This document shows, piece by piece, positions 10,171 through 20,005 of a stretch of 64,000 nucleotides of DNA. The DNA lies in assembly GCF_021646545.1 (NCBI RefSeq), contig NZ_JAKIRP010000007.1, positions 248,001 to 312,000 on the forward strand, written 5' to 3'. How positions within the stretch are numbered: the stretch's first letter is position 1; each line of letters begins with the position of its first letter. The position numbers were made by a program, and so were the translations under genes. Source of the stretch: Chitinophaga filiformis (lineage in GTDB: Bacteria; Bacteroidota; Bacteroidia; Chitinophagales; Chitinophagaceae). The notes below the pieces were generated by a model. It saw only the letters and a list, made by a program, of their open reading frames with translations. It did no database searches and was not told where the DNA came from.

Positions 10171-10213
10171 TTGTTCTCTCCGTCTTCTCTGCTTCTTCTC
10201 TGCTTGTTCTCTC
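10171..10213. repeat. Nested direct repeats, A-B-B-A order
   Basis: The 10-mer TTGTTCTCTC occurs at 10171-10180 and 10204-10213, and encloses two copies of TCTTCTCTGC at 10183-10192 and 10194-10203. The block lies in the 3' untranslated part of the phosphoesterase message. Confidence 0.7.
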
Positions 10214-10249
10214 GTGGTTCCGAGTGTATAAATAGCCCCCGCAGGTGTC

Positions 10250-11740
10250 CTACAGCGATTCCTCGTATACATTACCGAACCTGTCGGTCGCCTTTACCGT
10301 GATCTTCTTCGCATCCGGAGAAGGTTTGGCAAAGAACATATGATCTGTCAGCGTAGGCTCCACGAACTTATGCTTCTTTGGCAACTGTGGCCCTAGGTAT
10401 AGTTCCACCGCCCAGGGATCATGCGCCACACGGCGTTCCATCTGTCCCTTCAGCACACCATCTTCATACCATTCCACCTTCCACTTATTGTCCCAGTTCC
10501 ATACGTTGGCAGAGATCTCGTCCGCCGAGTCTTTCACTTTTCCTTTAGGATAAACGCGCAGCTGCTTTTCTTTCGGCAGACCAGTGGACTTATAGTACCA
10601 TTTAATATCCGGGCCATCCACATCATACACCCCGTAACCACCAGGTGTACCGTCGCCGCAGATAGGGCCAGTCCACCAGGCACCGCAAACGGTACCGTGG
10701 TTATGTTCCATGATATTTCCTTCCTCCCAGTTATCATTAAAGTGGGTATGCCCACTCATAATGTGTACTTTATAAGGCGCCAGCATCTTGTAGAGCTGTT
10801 TCCTGTTGGCCACCGTACCACCGCCTATTTCTTCCGGCTTTCCGGCCCTTCTCTGGGCGCCGGTGAAAGTGGGGATGTGCAGGCTCAGTACAATAGTGCT
10901 GCCGGGTTTCACCATGGCCAGGTCCTGTTCCAGCCATTGCAGCTGGTTTTCAGTGACATAGCCGATATAACTCTTGGCGGCGCCCACAAAGAATACGTCG
11001 TCCAGTACGATGTAGTGGATCTCTCCCCTGTTATAGGAGTAGTAAGTAGGACCAAACTGTTTCTTGAAAGTATTGGAAGAACCCTCGTCCGTACGGGCCT
11101 CGATATCCATATCATGGTTACCGATCACATTGAAGAACGGAATGCCTGAGAGGGCAACTGCCTGCCTGTAGTCAGCAAACAGTTCAAACTCGTCCCATAC
11201 CAGGTCTCCACAGCCAATGCCATGTATCAGGCTATCTTTAGGGTAAGATTTCACTACCGCCTGCAGATCGGGTACAGATTCGCTCATTAACAGCTCTACA
11301 TCCTTCTTTGATTTCATCTGAGGGTCTGCCCATACCACAAAGCTGTGTTTGCGGTCGTCTACCGCCAGTTTCTCGAGGCTGAAATCATTTTTAACTGAGC
11401 TGCTGCCCTTTGTGATCGGTCTGTAGAAATTAGCGATCCCTTTTTCTTCAGGGAAAGCATATCCTGCCGGTACACTGATATATACAAATTCCGCGGTGGC
11501 ATTACTCTGCAGTTCGTACTGACCATTCTTGTCAGTCAGCACAATGTTAATACCATCAGTTACCTGTACGCCCGGAATGCCTTTCCCTTTGTTGTGTACC
11601 TTTCCTTTCAGGGTAATATTGGAAAGATCAATATTGCCTCGTCTGAATAATGGCCTTGCGTTCAGCATTACCGAAGGAAGCGTCAGCAGCGATCCGGTAA
11701 CACTTAAGTTCTTTAAGAATTTTCGTCTGTTAAGCGTCAT
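10250..11740 (-). CDS. Tat-exported calcineurin-like metallophosphoesterase
   Basis: The 496-residue protein begins with a twin-arginine signal (NRRKFLK and a hydrophobic stretch), so it is probably exported folded with its metals. An N-terminal carboxypeptidase-regulatory-like domain (about 40-115) is followed by the metallophosphoesterase core with metal-binding motifs in order: WADPQ, GDLVWD, GNHDMD, SLHIP and SGHTH. Residues about 345-496 form the C-terminal domain usual in this subfamily. It should hydrolyse a phosphoester outside the cytoplasm; the substrate cannot be read from the sequence. It follows a DUF5689 lipoprotein by 6 bp (counting from the end of that gene) and closes a sigma/FecR/SusC/SusD operon. 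The pairing suggests that the SusCD pair imports or captures the same phosphorylated compound. Confidence 0.92.
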   Translation of the reverse strand: MTLNRRKFLKNLSVTGSLLTLPSVMLNARPLFRRGNIDLSNITLKGKVHNKGKGIPGVQVTDGINIVLTDKNGQYELQSNATAEFVYISVPAGYAFPEEKGIANFYRPITKGSSSVKNDFSLEKLAVDDRKHSFVVWADPQMKSKKDVELLMSESVPDLQAVVKSYPKDSLIHGIGCGDLVWDEFELFADYRQAVALSGIPFFNVIGNHDMDIEARTDEGSSNTFKKQFGPTYYSYNRGEIHYIVLDDVFFVGAAKSYIGYVTENQLQWLEQDLAMVKPGSTIVLSLHIPTFTGAQRRAGKPEEIGGGTVANRKQLYKMLAPYKVHIMSGHTHFNDNWEEGNIMEHNHGTVCGAWWTGPICGDGTPGGYGVYDVDGPDIKWYYKSTGLPKEKQLRVYPKGKVKDSADEISANVWNWDNKWKVEWYEDGVLKGQMERRVAHDPWAVELYLGPQLPKKHKFVEPTLTDHMFFAKPSPDAKKITVKATDRFGNVYEESL

Positions 11741-11746
11741 AAACTG

Positions 11747-13273
11747 TTATTCTTTTGTTTTGAGTACGGTAGCTCCTTCTCCTTCTATCTCGGTAATGGC
11801 GGACGTTTTGGTCAGCAGCACATTATTCTGCATTCTTACTTTTGCCCATTTCCCAATTGAAGGATCGTAAACACCACCCAGCATATTAAAGTATCCCAGG
11901 TCAGCGGTATTATAGCTAAAGGCACGCAGATTAGTACCTTGCCTGTAGAAAGGCTGAGATGCCTGGGTGATCGGGTGTTTAATATCGTAAACGTCGGTAT
12001 TGGCAATACGGTATCCTTTTCCGCTGCCGTATAAGCTACCACCTGTAGCAATAAAGATCACGTCCACCGGCTTTGAATCTGCCGTAACGGTAGAATCTTT
12101 AAATACCGCGATACCAAATGCGTTACCACTATTCGCCAGTAAACCACCGGTTTTCAGACCGAAACCATCACCATCGTTCTTAGTATAATCGAAGGCCCTG
12201 ACCCAGTTACTACTGCTCATACTGGTAGAACCGGAACCATTGATCGTTTTACCGGAACCGCCAACATAGAAAAACGTGCCCTTAGCTGCTTTACCTTTAC
12301 TCAGGCTGAACTTGTACGTACGCATTTCACCTGTTGCCCAGCCTTTGGCCGGCACACCGGTAGGAGTTGAAGCATTTGCATTGTTGGTAACAACTACCGC
12401 ATAAGGAGTAGCCGCAAAATCGATATCGGTGGTAGCCATCATCTGCACATATTCATAGTTTCCGTCTCCCCCCTTTACATCACTCATAAAACCCGTAATG
12501 ACCACCGGCTTTTCTTCAATCACGGAGCTGAGTACCTGTACATCTTTTCCTGTACGTACCCTGAACTGTGGCTTTCCATCGGGTGTGTTAAAGAGAATAC
12601 CGTAGTAGTTAGCGTTAAACACGGCTTTTTGCTGGGCAAAAGCAGCATTAGCTTCTGTATGCAGGGTAATGTTCTCATAACCGTCATTCAGGGTCTTATC
12701 GCCCGACAATACTGCATTTGAATCAGGCAGCGGATCAAAAGTTCCTTCTGCAATCACCGAAAACACACTTTCATAAGCGTCGGGATCAGCGATCATTTTA
12801 TCGGATGTTACAATTATGATAGGAACGGTATTTCCTGAAGATACTTTTTTAATATCACTGTTTTTGATACCAGTGAGTTGCAGCATACCGTCCACTTTTT
12901 TCAATACTGCACCTTCCACATGTATAATGACAGAATCGCCAGGTACATAAGTGGCTGCATCTGCTCCCAGGGGAATAGCAATACCACGGAACAGGGATAA
13001 ACGGCGGGCATCCTGCACGACCAGCAGTCCGGCGGGCAGGTTGCCACCGGAATGGTCTGATACCACCATCGCTGCTATGCTGGTAGAACCCAGCATGTTG
13101 TCTATGCTCAACGTTACATCATGTCCTTTATAAAGGTTCCTGATATCGTAGATCGCCATGTAAGGACTGATCTGACCACCAGGATAGGTATCTTTTTTAC
13201 ATCCCCATAAAGAGATGAGAGACGATAAAAAGAGAGCGTATATGAAGATCTTTTTCATGACAGTATTTTTCAT
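11747..13273 (-). CDS. DUF5689 domain surface lipoprotein
   Basis: The protein has 508 residues from the ATG at 13273. The longer frame starts at a TTG and is less likely; a third option is the ATG at 13258 (MKKIFIYALF). A lipobox is seen at SLISLWGC, so it is lipid-anchored. The early part (ISPYMAIYDIRNLYKGHDVTL) is typical of DUF5689 proteins of Bacteroidota, which are often encoded beside SusCD and phosphoesterase or nuclease genes. The rest is beta-rich, with several Ser/Gly-rich loops. It starts 12 bp after the SusD stop, so it is probably cotranscribed. A role as an accessory binding protein on the cell surface is inferred from context. Confidence 0.8.
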   Translation of the reverse strand: MKNTVMKKIFIYALFLSSLISLWGCKKDTYPGGQISPYMAIYDIRNLYKGHDVTLSIDNMLGSTSIAAMVVSDHSGGNLPAGLLVVQDARRLSLFRGIAIPLGADAATYVPGDSVIIHVEGAVLKKVDGMLQLTGIKNSDIKKVSSGNTVPIIIVTSDKMIADPDAYESVFSVIAEGTFDPLPDSNAVLSGDKTLNDGYENITLHTEANAAFAQQKAVFNANYYGILFNTPDGKPQFRVRTGKDVQVLSSVIEEKPVVITGFMSDVKGGDGNYEYVQMMATTDIDFAATPYAVVVTNNANASTPTGVPAKGWATGEMRTYKFSLSKGKAAKGTFFYVGGSGKTINGSGSTSMSSSNWVRAFDYTKNDGDGFGLKTGGLLANSGNAFGIAVFKDSTVTADSKPVDVIFIATGGSLYGSGKGYRIANTDVYDIKHPITQASQPFYRQGTNLRAFSYNTADLGYFNMLGGVYDPSIGKWAKVRMQNNVLLTKTSAITEIEGEGATVLKTKE

Positions 13274-13285
13274 AATTAATATCAA

Positions 13286-14788
13286 TTATGGTTTTTGCCA
13301 CCAAACCTGTGTATAGATCTGATCAGGTCCCTGATTGGCAACAGCAAGTTTATAGTTTGTAGGATTGGTAGATTGTACGTATACCGGGTACACCATCCTC
13401 GCCGGCATTACGCCGTTGTTCTTCAGGCCTGCACCTTTAGGTAATATCGGGTGACCGGTACGGCGGTACTCAAACCACTGCTGGAAGTCCACGAGGAACA
13501 GCGCATAGTATTTCTGCAGATGGATCCTTTCCATCTTTTCGTCGAAAGTTAAACTATCCATCCACTGGATGTCTGCTTCCACCAGGAAGTCCTGTATCTT
13601 TTTAGGCCATGCAGGCAGCCAGAGGGTAATACTTGCCAGGGCGCCATCATTGTAATAGGTCTCGGCAGAACCGTTTATCCAACCCTTTAACGCCGCTTCC
13701 GCCAGGATAAACTTCAGCTCAGCATAGTTCATCATCATCCCGGTCATAGGCTCTGTCATCAGGGAAGAAGAAGATGTATTGGAATAGAAATAACATTTCT
13801 TTACAGGATTCTCTCCCGGCGCATAACCGCTTGGTATACCCTGGTAGTTGCCTGAATAAGGCGCTATACCCCATCTGTTAATACCACCAACACCATAGGT
13901 CGGAATGTCAATACGGGGATCATTCCAGTCCGACAGGTGATCTATGAAGAAACTGGCTATGCCCGGCTGCCTGAAGTCCTGCTCCCTTACACTTAATAAA
14001 GGAGATGAATAAGGGCCTACACCCGTCCATCTCAGGATAGCCGATTCATCATTGTTTGCTATGATAGGGAAGGTTTCCACTATCTGTTTGATCTTGGCCC
14101 TGCAGAACTCCGCCATTTCAGCTTTGGCTGATACGCGCATCAGCAAACGCAGGTACAGCGAGTTACCGAACTTGCGCCAGTTAGCTACGTTACCACCATA
14201 CACAGGGTCGCTGGAAGGCAGAATGCCTGTACCTGTTGATAACAGCAGGTTTGCGCTGTCCAGTTTACTGAAGATATCTGTATAGATATCTTTCTGCGCA
14301 TCAAACTTTGGCTCATAGATAGCGCTGTCTTTCGCCAGGTTGGATTGAAAGTATGGAATATCGCCATAAGTATCTGTCAGTATGGAATAGATCCATGACT
14401 GACAGATCAGTGAGATACCCATGTAAGACTTATTGTAGTTCAGCTCCTGGCTGGCTACCTTATAGATGTCCTTAAAGTTGGTCAGTTCAGAATACAGGCC
14501 GTTATATAAAGCATCTGATACACCCGGGCGATAGTCATATCTGAATACCCTTCCTTCTGCATCACTGGGGTCTACCGTTACCTGCATTAACTCATTGTTG
14601 AAGCTACGGTTACGCAACATGGTAGTTGTGAGTGTACCTACCAGTGCCGGCGCCAGCAACTGCTGCGGCAATGCCGTAGGCGTACCATTCGGATCTGTGT
14701 TGATCTTCGTGAAATCTTTTGTACAGGACGAGAGCATCATGCTACTCATCAATACAAGGCTTGTTATTGTGTATATGATCTTCTTCAT
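13286..14788 (-). CDS. SusD/RagB-family lipoprotein (SusD-like 2 type)
   Basis: The 500-residue protein carries a lipoprotein signal with the acylated Cys at residue 22 (MLSSCTKDF). It continues with FTKINTDPNGTPTALPQQLL, the hallmark of the SusD-like 2 family. TPR-like helical segments follow, including SLICQSWIYSILTDTYGDIPY and LILAEAALKGW-like motifs. SusD proteins sit as a lid on their SusC barrel and bind substrate at the surface. The gene starts 11 bp after the SusC stop. With the downstream phosphoesterase, a phosphorylated or organic-phosphate substrate is more likely than a plain glycan, but this is inference. Confidence 0.93.
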   Translation of the reverse strand: MKKIIYTITSLVLMSSMMLSSCTKDFTKINTDPNGTPTALPQQLLAPALVGTLTTTMLRNRSFNNELMQVTVDPSDAEGRVFRYDYRPGVSDALYNGLYSELTNFKDIYKVASQELNYNKSYMGISLICQSWIYSILTDTYGDIPYFQSNLAKDSAIYEPKFDAQKDIYTDIFSKLDSANLLLSTGTGILPSSDPVYGGNVANWRKFGNSLYLRLLMRVSAKAEMAEFCRAKIKQIVETFPIIANNDESAILRWTGVGPYSSPLLSVREQDFRQPGIASFFIDHLSDWNDPRIDIPTYGVGGINRWGIAPYSGNYQGIPSGYAPGENPVKKCYFYSNTSSSSLMTEPMTGMMMNYAELKFILAEAALKGWINGSAETYYNDGALASITLWLPAWPKKIQDFLVEADIQWMDSLTFDEKMERIHLQKYYALFLVDFQQWFEYRRTGHPILPKGAGLKNNGVMPARMVYPVYVQSTNPTNYKLAVANQGPDQIYTQVWWQKP

Positions 14789-14799
14789 TGTTTCAAAGA

Positions 14800-17700
14800 T
14801 TAGAGTGCAAGTACCAGGTTGAATCCAATTGTACGGGTAGATGGGAACTGACCTATTTCAAAACCCTGCATGATGTCCGAACCATTCAGTGTACCAAACT
14901 CAGGATCGAATATTGGCCAGTCTGTCCAGATGAACAGGTTACGGCCATATACGCCGAATGTTGCACGCTGGAAACCGATACGTTTGGCCAGTTTAGGATT
15001 CAGTGTATAATCCAGGCGCGCCTCCCTGAACTTCACGAAGTCGGTACGGAAGGTGCTGCCCTCTGCATTGTCTGTACCGTAGTGAGAACGGTAATATTCA
15101 TCGATGTCAGTAGCGATCACGTCATTCTTTCTGAACTTACCATCTCCATCTGCCACTACACCATTACCAATGATACCGTTGTATCTTCCAGGCAATGTAT
15201 TGGTTGTTTTACCCTGTTCTGCCAGTTTGTAGTGCGTCAGTGAATGTGCTACGCCACCGTACTGCGCATCGAACAACACGTTCAGATGGAATTGTTTGAA
15301 ATAGAAATCATTACTGAAGCCGAGCTTCCATCTGGGATTGGTGTTACCCAGGTATTTCACTCCTTCTGTGAGCAATGCTACACCGGTGGTACCATCGTAG
15401 ATGATCTGTCCGTCGGGAGCACGCTGATAACCTCTTCCATACAGATCGCCCATACTGCCGCCTACCTTTGCTACCAGCTGACCACCCCCTACAGGACCTG
15501 TCTGCAGTACGAGAGAGCTGTCCAGCAGTTTTTCGATCCTGTTACGGTTAGAGGAGAAAACAACATTTGTACTCCATTTGAATCCGCTTTTGGTAGATAC
15601 AGGTGTACCATTCACTGCTACCTCAATCCCCCTGTTGCTTACCTCACCGGCATTGATCAGCACAGAAGTATAACCGGATGCACGGTCAACGATACGTTTC
15701 AGGTGCTGGTCTTTACTGAGGCCTTTGTATACGGCTACGTCAAAACCTAAGCGGTTATTAAAGAACTTAGCATTAGCGCCCGCCTCGTATGAAACGGTTC
15801 TTAGTGGTCTCAGATTCGGGTTAGCCAGCAGGGGTGGATTTTCCAGACCACCGCTATAGAGGCTGCCCGCAGAAATATAGCTGTAAGCTGTCTGATAAGC
15901 AGTTGTACCACCGCTACCTACACCAGATGCTGATAATCTCAGTTTTGCGAAGTTCACAGCCTTGGGCAGGTTAAATACTTCCGAAGCGATGAAACTCAGG
16001 TTTGCTGATGGATAAAAGAAACCGGCATTGGTAGTACGGCTGGGAGTTGCCAGTGTACTGGTCCAGTCGCTACGACCTGTGAGGTCGAGGAAGAGATACT
16101 CCTTATAGCTCATCGCCAGCAATCCATATAAGCTGTTGATCGTATAAGTGCTTTTCGCAGGAATAGTCACCAGGGGACCCGCAGCATTCGCCATGGTATA
16201 GATACCCGGATATGTCAGGGAGTCGGCACGCACCTCGTCCTTATTATAGTTGTTCTTCAGGTTACTACCACCCGCAGTCACAGAGAATTCAAAATCTTTT
16301 GACACTTTCTTCGCATATTTCAGCAGGAAGTCACTGCTGGCTTCCATGGCGAAGATGCTCTGCGTACGATAGCTACCTTTAGGCAATTTGGCGCCTGCGT
16401 CATAAGGACGCTCCTGCGCACGCTGTTCATATGCAAAGTCTACCGAAGTTCTTACCTGCAGACTTAATTCCTTCGTGAAATTATAGGTAGCCTGCACGTT
16501 ACCGGTAATACCATGGCGGTTGGTCCGGTTAAGGAACTCATAAGAAACCGCATACGGGTTCTCCGGGAAGGAGCTGAAAGGATATTTGATCACCTTATTC
16601 TCCTGACCATTAGCCCAGTAGTTTCTCAGCCAGTCCAGGTTCGCGTTCGGCTGCCAGAAAATGTACCAGTACATCAGCGACTGGTTACCATAACCGGAAC
16701 CCGGCAGGTTGTCACTCCATTTATTGGTATAGTTTACCTTAGAAGCGATCTGCAGCTTGTCATTTACCTTTGAGTTAACAGACATGGATACCGTGTTACG
16801 TTTGTAACCGGTATTAGGTACGATCCAGTCGTTGTATACATTTGTGAAAGAGAAACGGGCGGTTGTTTTATCAGTACCTCCATCCAGGCTGATAGTGTTC
16901 GTTACAGTGTTTCCGGTATTGAAGAACTTCTCCAGCTGGTGAGGATAAGCTACCCATGGCGTTTTCTCTTTCCCCTGTGCCTGCGTTACAGGGTCGTACT
17001 GGTAGAACATTTGTCCGTCGAAACGCGGACCATAAGCCGAACTGGTACCGCTGGTGCTTGCAAGACCATCTGGTGAAGTGCCATAAGAGTAATAGGTAGC
17101 ACCGTCCAGGCCTTGGCCGTACTCATACTGCAGGGAAGGCCAGCGGTTTACTGACTCTTTGGATGCATTGGAATTGAAGGTAACACCAAGGCCTTTCCTA
17201 CGGTTGCTACCCGCCTTTGTTACAATGATCAAAGCGCCGTTGGCGCCACGGCCGCCATACAAAGCGGCTGCACCGGGACCTTTTAATATAGTGATAGACT
17301 CGATGTCTTCAGGGTTAATATCGTTCAGACCACTGCCATAGTCGGCCGGCATATTATCGCTGCTGGTGCCATAGGAAGACTCTCCCGTTACAGCGCTACG
17401 ACGGCCGCTACTCTGGTTGATCACCACACCATCCACAACGATCAGCGCTTCATTGTCGCCGCTCAGGTTACTCTCACCACGCAGGATGATCTTGTTGGAA
17501 CCGGTAGGACCTGCATTGGACCTTACGAGGTTCAGACCAGCCACCTTACCTGACAATGCGTCTGTCCAGTTGCCTGATATCGCATCGGTGAGCTGTTCAT
17601 TCTTTACTACAGTCGCTGCATAACCCAGCGCTTTCTCATCACGTTTAATACCCAGCGCAGTGGTCACCACTACTTCATTCAGGGCTTTGGCATCAGGTAT

Positions 17701-18294
17701 CATCTGCACGTTCAGCGCCTGTGTTTCTGTTACAGGGATAGCACGGTTCGTATACCCCAGGAAAGAAAAGACCAGTGTAGTGCCCGGAGAAGGTATCGCA
17801 ATGGTATACTGGCCGCTGTTGTTGGTAATAGTACCTCTGCCGCCATTTCCCGGGCGTACGTTCACACCGATCAATGCCTCGCCTTTTTCGTCAGTTACTT
17901 TACCGCGGATAACAATATCCAGTTGCTTACGCATGATCACGAAGGTGTTGCCGTTACGCACAAATTCATATTCGGTACTGCGCAGCGCTGTTCTTAATAT
18001 TTCAGCAACAGTAGCGCCCTTCATATTCACCGTCACTTTTACGCCGGTGTTCACTTCGTCTTCGCTATGATTAACGAGGAAGGAGGTGTTCTTCTGAATA
18101 AACTGGAACACATTTTTAAGCGGCTGGTTTTCAATGGCGATATCCAGCTTAGGCTCATTTGATTGTGCATTGACAGATGGCACGAATGCTGCTAAAAATA
18201 ATAGTACTAACAGCCCCGCGGATCTGATCATTCCTTTCAGTTGGGGACAGCAAATCCCTAGCGGGGCTCCCCGCCTATTTGTACTTTTGTCCAT
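14800..18294 (-). CDS. SusC/RagA TonB-dependent receptor with STN signalling domain
   Basis: The 1164-residue receptor has a signal segment around residues 22-44 (ending VNAQ). An STN domain follows (about 50-125, LDIAIENQPLKNVFQFIQKN), then a carboxypeptidase-regulatory-like domain (130-210), the plug (220-340, ending NGALIIVTKAG) and a large beta barrel with an aromatic C-terminus. STN-type SusC receptors signal substrate binding to a FecR anti-sigma factor in the inner membrane, and a FecR gene lies 62 bp upstream. It imports substrate across the outer membrane using TonB energy. The start could also be the internal Met at residue 22 (MIRSAGLLVL); the longer start is kept because the region lacks another promoter-like signal that would decide. 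Confidence 0.95.
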   Translation of the reverse strand: MDKSTNRRGAPLGICCPQLKGMIRSAGLLVLLFLAAFVPSVNAQSNEPKLDIAIENQPLKNVFQFIQKNTSFLVNHSEDEVNTGVKVTVNMKGATVAEILRTALRSTEYEFVRNGNTFVIMRKQLDIVIRGKVTDEKGEALIGVNVRPGNGGRGTITNNSGQYTIAIPSPGTTLVFSFLGYTNRAIPVTETQALNVQMIPDAKALNEVVVTTALGIKRDEKALGYAATVVKNEQLTDAISGNWTDALSGKVAGLNLVRSNAGPTGSNKIILRGESNLSGDNEALIVVDGVVINQSSGRRSAVTGESSYGTSSDNMPADYGSGLNDINPEDIESITILKGPGAAALYGGRGANGALIIVTKAGSNRRKGLGVTFNSNASKESVNRWPSLQYEYGQGLDGATYYSYGTSPDGLASTSGTSSAYGPRFDGQMFYQYDPVTQAQGKEKTPWVAYPHQLEKFFNTGNTVTNTISLDGGTDKTTARFSFTNVYNDWIVPNTGYKRNTVSMSVNSKVNDKLQIASKVNYTNKWSDNLPGSGYGNQSLMYWYIFWQPNANLDWLRNYWANGQENKVIKYPFSSFPENPYAVSYEFLNRTNRHGITGNVQATYNFTKELSLQVRTSVDFAYEQRAQERPYDAGAKLPKGSYRTQSIFAMEASSDFLLKYAKKVSKDFEFSVTAGGSNLKNNYNKDEVRADSLTYPGIYTMANAAGPLVTIPAKSTYTINSLYGLLAMSYKEYLFLDLTGRSDWTSTLATPSRTTNAGFFYPSANLSFIASEVFNLPKAVNFAKLRLSASGVGSGGTTAYQTAYSYISAGSLYSGGLENPPLLANPNLRPLRTVSYEAGANAKFFNNRLGFDVAVYKGLSKDQHLKRIVDRASGYTSVLINAGEVSNRGIEVAVNGTPVSTKSGFKWSTNVVFSSNRNRIEKLLDSSLVLQTGPVGGGQLVAKVGGSMGDLYGRGYQRAPDGQIIYDGTTGVALLTEGVKYLGNTNPRWKLGFSNDFYFKQFHLNVLFDAQYGGVAHSLTHYKLAEQGKTTNTLPGRYNGIIGNGVVADGDGKFRKNDVIATDIDEYYRSHYGTDNAEGSTFRTDFVKFREARLDYTLNPKLAKRIGFQRATFGVYGRNLFIWTDWPIFDPEFGTLNGSDIMQGFEIGQFPSTRTIGFNLVLAL

Positions 18295-18355
18295 TCATTA
18301 AAAAATTTAGCTTTTGTACCGAATTGTTACACCCTGTTACAGCAGGGTAGTTTTT

Positions 18356-19360
18356 TTATTGTATTAATATTAGGTTGTCTGTAATAGTGTATTTGATATT
18401 ACCCATCAGCTTCAGCTGCTGCATGATATTCTGAATACTGTTGTTCCTGAAAGTGGCTGTGAACCTGCGCTTCAGTAATGTTGAATCCTTCACTTCAAAA
18501 CGCACTGCATATTTGTGTTGCAGTACCTGTAATACCTGCTGCAAAGCAGCGTCCTGGAAGGCCAGCTCTCCCCTGATCCAGGCTGTTGTTGTTGTAGTGT
18601 CGATGTCCTGTTTCGTAATTGTCCCTTTATATTTATCTATTACCGAGCCATTGCCTGCCGAAAGTTCAAGCCAGTGGCTTATTGTCAAAAGATTTTCCAA
18701 TGCGATCTTACCACTGTTAACAGATACAGATGCATGCTTTTCGTCCCTGTAGTCTCTTATGGAAAAGGAGGTACCGAGTACTCTTACCCTCATTTGTGAC
18801 GTTCTTACAACAAATGGATGCGCAGCATCCTGTGCTATATCAAAATAAGCTTCTCCGTCTCTGAGGTATACCATACGTTCCGCTCCCTCAAAGTTTTCAG
18901 GATAGAGTAATTCACTTCCTCCGTTTATAATAATACGTGTACCGTCTTTTAATATCAACGTGCCCTGGTTACCGTCAGGTACCTTCATCGCGCGGAAACG
19001 TTTGGCGGTCTGCCCTTTCCCATCACCGCTAAAAAGTCCCGTTGTTTTTCTCAAAAGAAAAGTGCTTCCTACTACCAGTACGAGAATGGCCGCATACCTG
19101 CTCACTTTTCTCCAGTGGGTCAGCATCATCACCCTGCCCACAGGTTTTGTCGTCTGTTTTAAGCGAGCCAGTGCAGCAGTCACTTCTTCCTCCGGCAGCT
19201 GGAATTCTCCTTTTTGTAAATAGTCCTCCACGGGGAATAACGCCGCATGCTCCTCTTCTGTGAGAGCAGACAATGCACCGCGTAACTCCTCTTTTTCAGC
19301 GGAGGTCAGTTTACCTGATCTGAAATCTTCCAATCTTTTCCGGATGTCCTGTAGGTCCAT
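18356..19360 (-). CDS. FecR-family anti-sigma factor
   Basis: The 334-residue protein has a cytosolic helical N-terminus (about 1-80) that should bind the sigma factor, and one membrane segment (about 88-104, YAAILVLVVGSTFLL). A periplasmic FecR domain follows (about 125-220, with LKDGTRIIINGGSELLYPENF and GEAYFDIAQDAAHPFVV). The C-terminal DUF4974-like domain (260-333) resembles an STN fold. It relays the signal from the STN-type SusC downstream to the ECF sigma factor upstream. The spacing to sigma (78 bp) and SusC (61 bp) is wide, so internal promoters are possible. Confidence 0.94.
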   Translation of the reverse strand: MDLQDIRKRLEDFRSGKLTSAEKEELRGALSALTEEEHAALFPVEDYLQKGEFQLPEEEVTAALARLKQTTKPVGRVMMLTHWRKVSRYAAILVLVVGSTFLLRKTTGLFSGDGKGQTAKRFRAMKVPDGNQGTLILKDGTRIIINGGSELLYPENFEGAERMVYLRDGEAYFDIAQDAAHPFVVRTSQMRVRVLGTSFSIRDYRDEKHASVSVNSGKIALENLLTISHWLELSAGNGSVIDKYKGTITKQDIDTTTTTAWIRGELAFQDAALQQVLQVLQHKYAVRFEVKDSTLLKRRFTATFRNNSIQNIMQQLKLMGNIKYTITDNLILIQ

Positions 19361-19438
19361 TTAGCTGACTTTGTTTGTGTTTATTAAAAGAACCACAAAA
19401 CAATCGTGTCACCGTCAGCAGATCAGGTTAAGGAATTG

Positions 19439-19981
19439 TTACCAAAGGAAAAGTATGCTGGCAAGGCGGGTGCGGAGGGTACGGAGCACTCTGCCGATAT
19501 AGCGCTCCACGGTTTTTTCAGAGACGCCTTCCTGTAATGCGATCTCTTTATAGGTAAGGCCTTCTTCCCTATTCAGCAGATAGAAACGGCGGGCGGCTTC
19601 TTCCTGGGTGTTAATCGTATAGTCGACGATCTGCTGTTGCTCCTTGACTTCCATATGGTTGACAACAGCGCTTGTTTCTATATAGACAGTGGCGTAGGCG
19701 TCCTGCTGTTTCTTTTCTTTCAGCGCCAGTTTAAGATGGTCCAGGAAACAATTGCGGGATATGATCAATATATAACGTAGTGCTTCGTCTTCTGCTGCGG
19801 GCAGCAGATCCAGTTTCTGCCACACCTTCAGGTAGGCTTCCTGGGCAAGGTCGCGGGCCAGTTCCTTGTTATTGCTGATCTTCTCCAGGTATGCGATAGT
19901 ATTAGCGTAGGTCTCTTTGAACAACCTGTCAAAATATATCTCAGGGTCCGATGAAGCACTATGTGAGGTATTGGATCGCAT
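19439..19981 (-). CDS. ECF RNA polymerase sigma factor
   Basis: The protein has 180 residues from the ATG at 19979-19981. A longer frame from a TTG at 20008 is rejected because that TTG lies inside a good promoter -7 element (20006-20013). Region 2 is seen at about residues 20-75 (FDRLFKETYANTIAYLEKIS, then LAQEAYLKVWQKLD). Region 4 is at about 120-172 (LTYKEIALQEGVSEKTVERY). It is the first gene of the sigma/FecR/SusC/SusD/DUF5689/phosphoesterase cluster and probably activates the SusC promoter when the substrate is sensed. Confidence 0.93.
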   Translation of the reverse strand: MRSNTSHSASSDPEIYFDRLFKETYANTIAYLEKISNNKELARDLAQEAYLKVWQKLDLLPAAEDEALRYILIISRNCFLDHLKLALKEKKQQDAYATVYIETSAVVNHMEVKEQQQIVDYTINTQEEAARRFYLLNREEGLTYKEIALQEGVSEKTVERYIGRVLRTLRTRLASILFLW

Positions 19982-20005
19982 CTTATTTAACCTGGTATTT
20001 ACGAA

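Larger units (their letters stand above)
9887..10249. other. Intergenic stretch with terminator, promoter element and CT-rich repeats
   Basis: This 363-bp gap holds the operon terminator at 10103-10130, a candidate promoter for the adhesin at 10064-10071, and a CT-rich direct-repeat block at 10171-10213. No gene is supported in it. Confidence 0.6.

Noticed and set aside
18331..18360. Hairpin ACCCTG/CAGGGT with T-run between FecR and SusC
   Set aside because: The T-run is on the plus strand, where no gene is transcribed; on the minus strand it lacks a T-tract, so it is no terminator for FecR.
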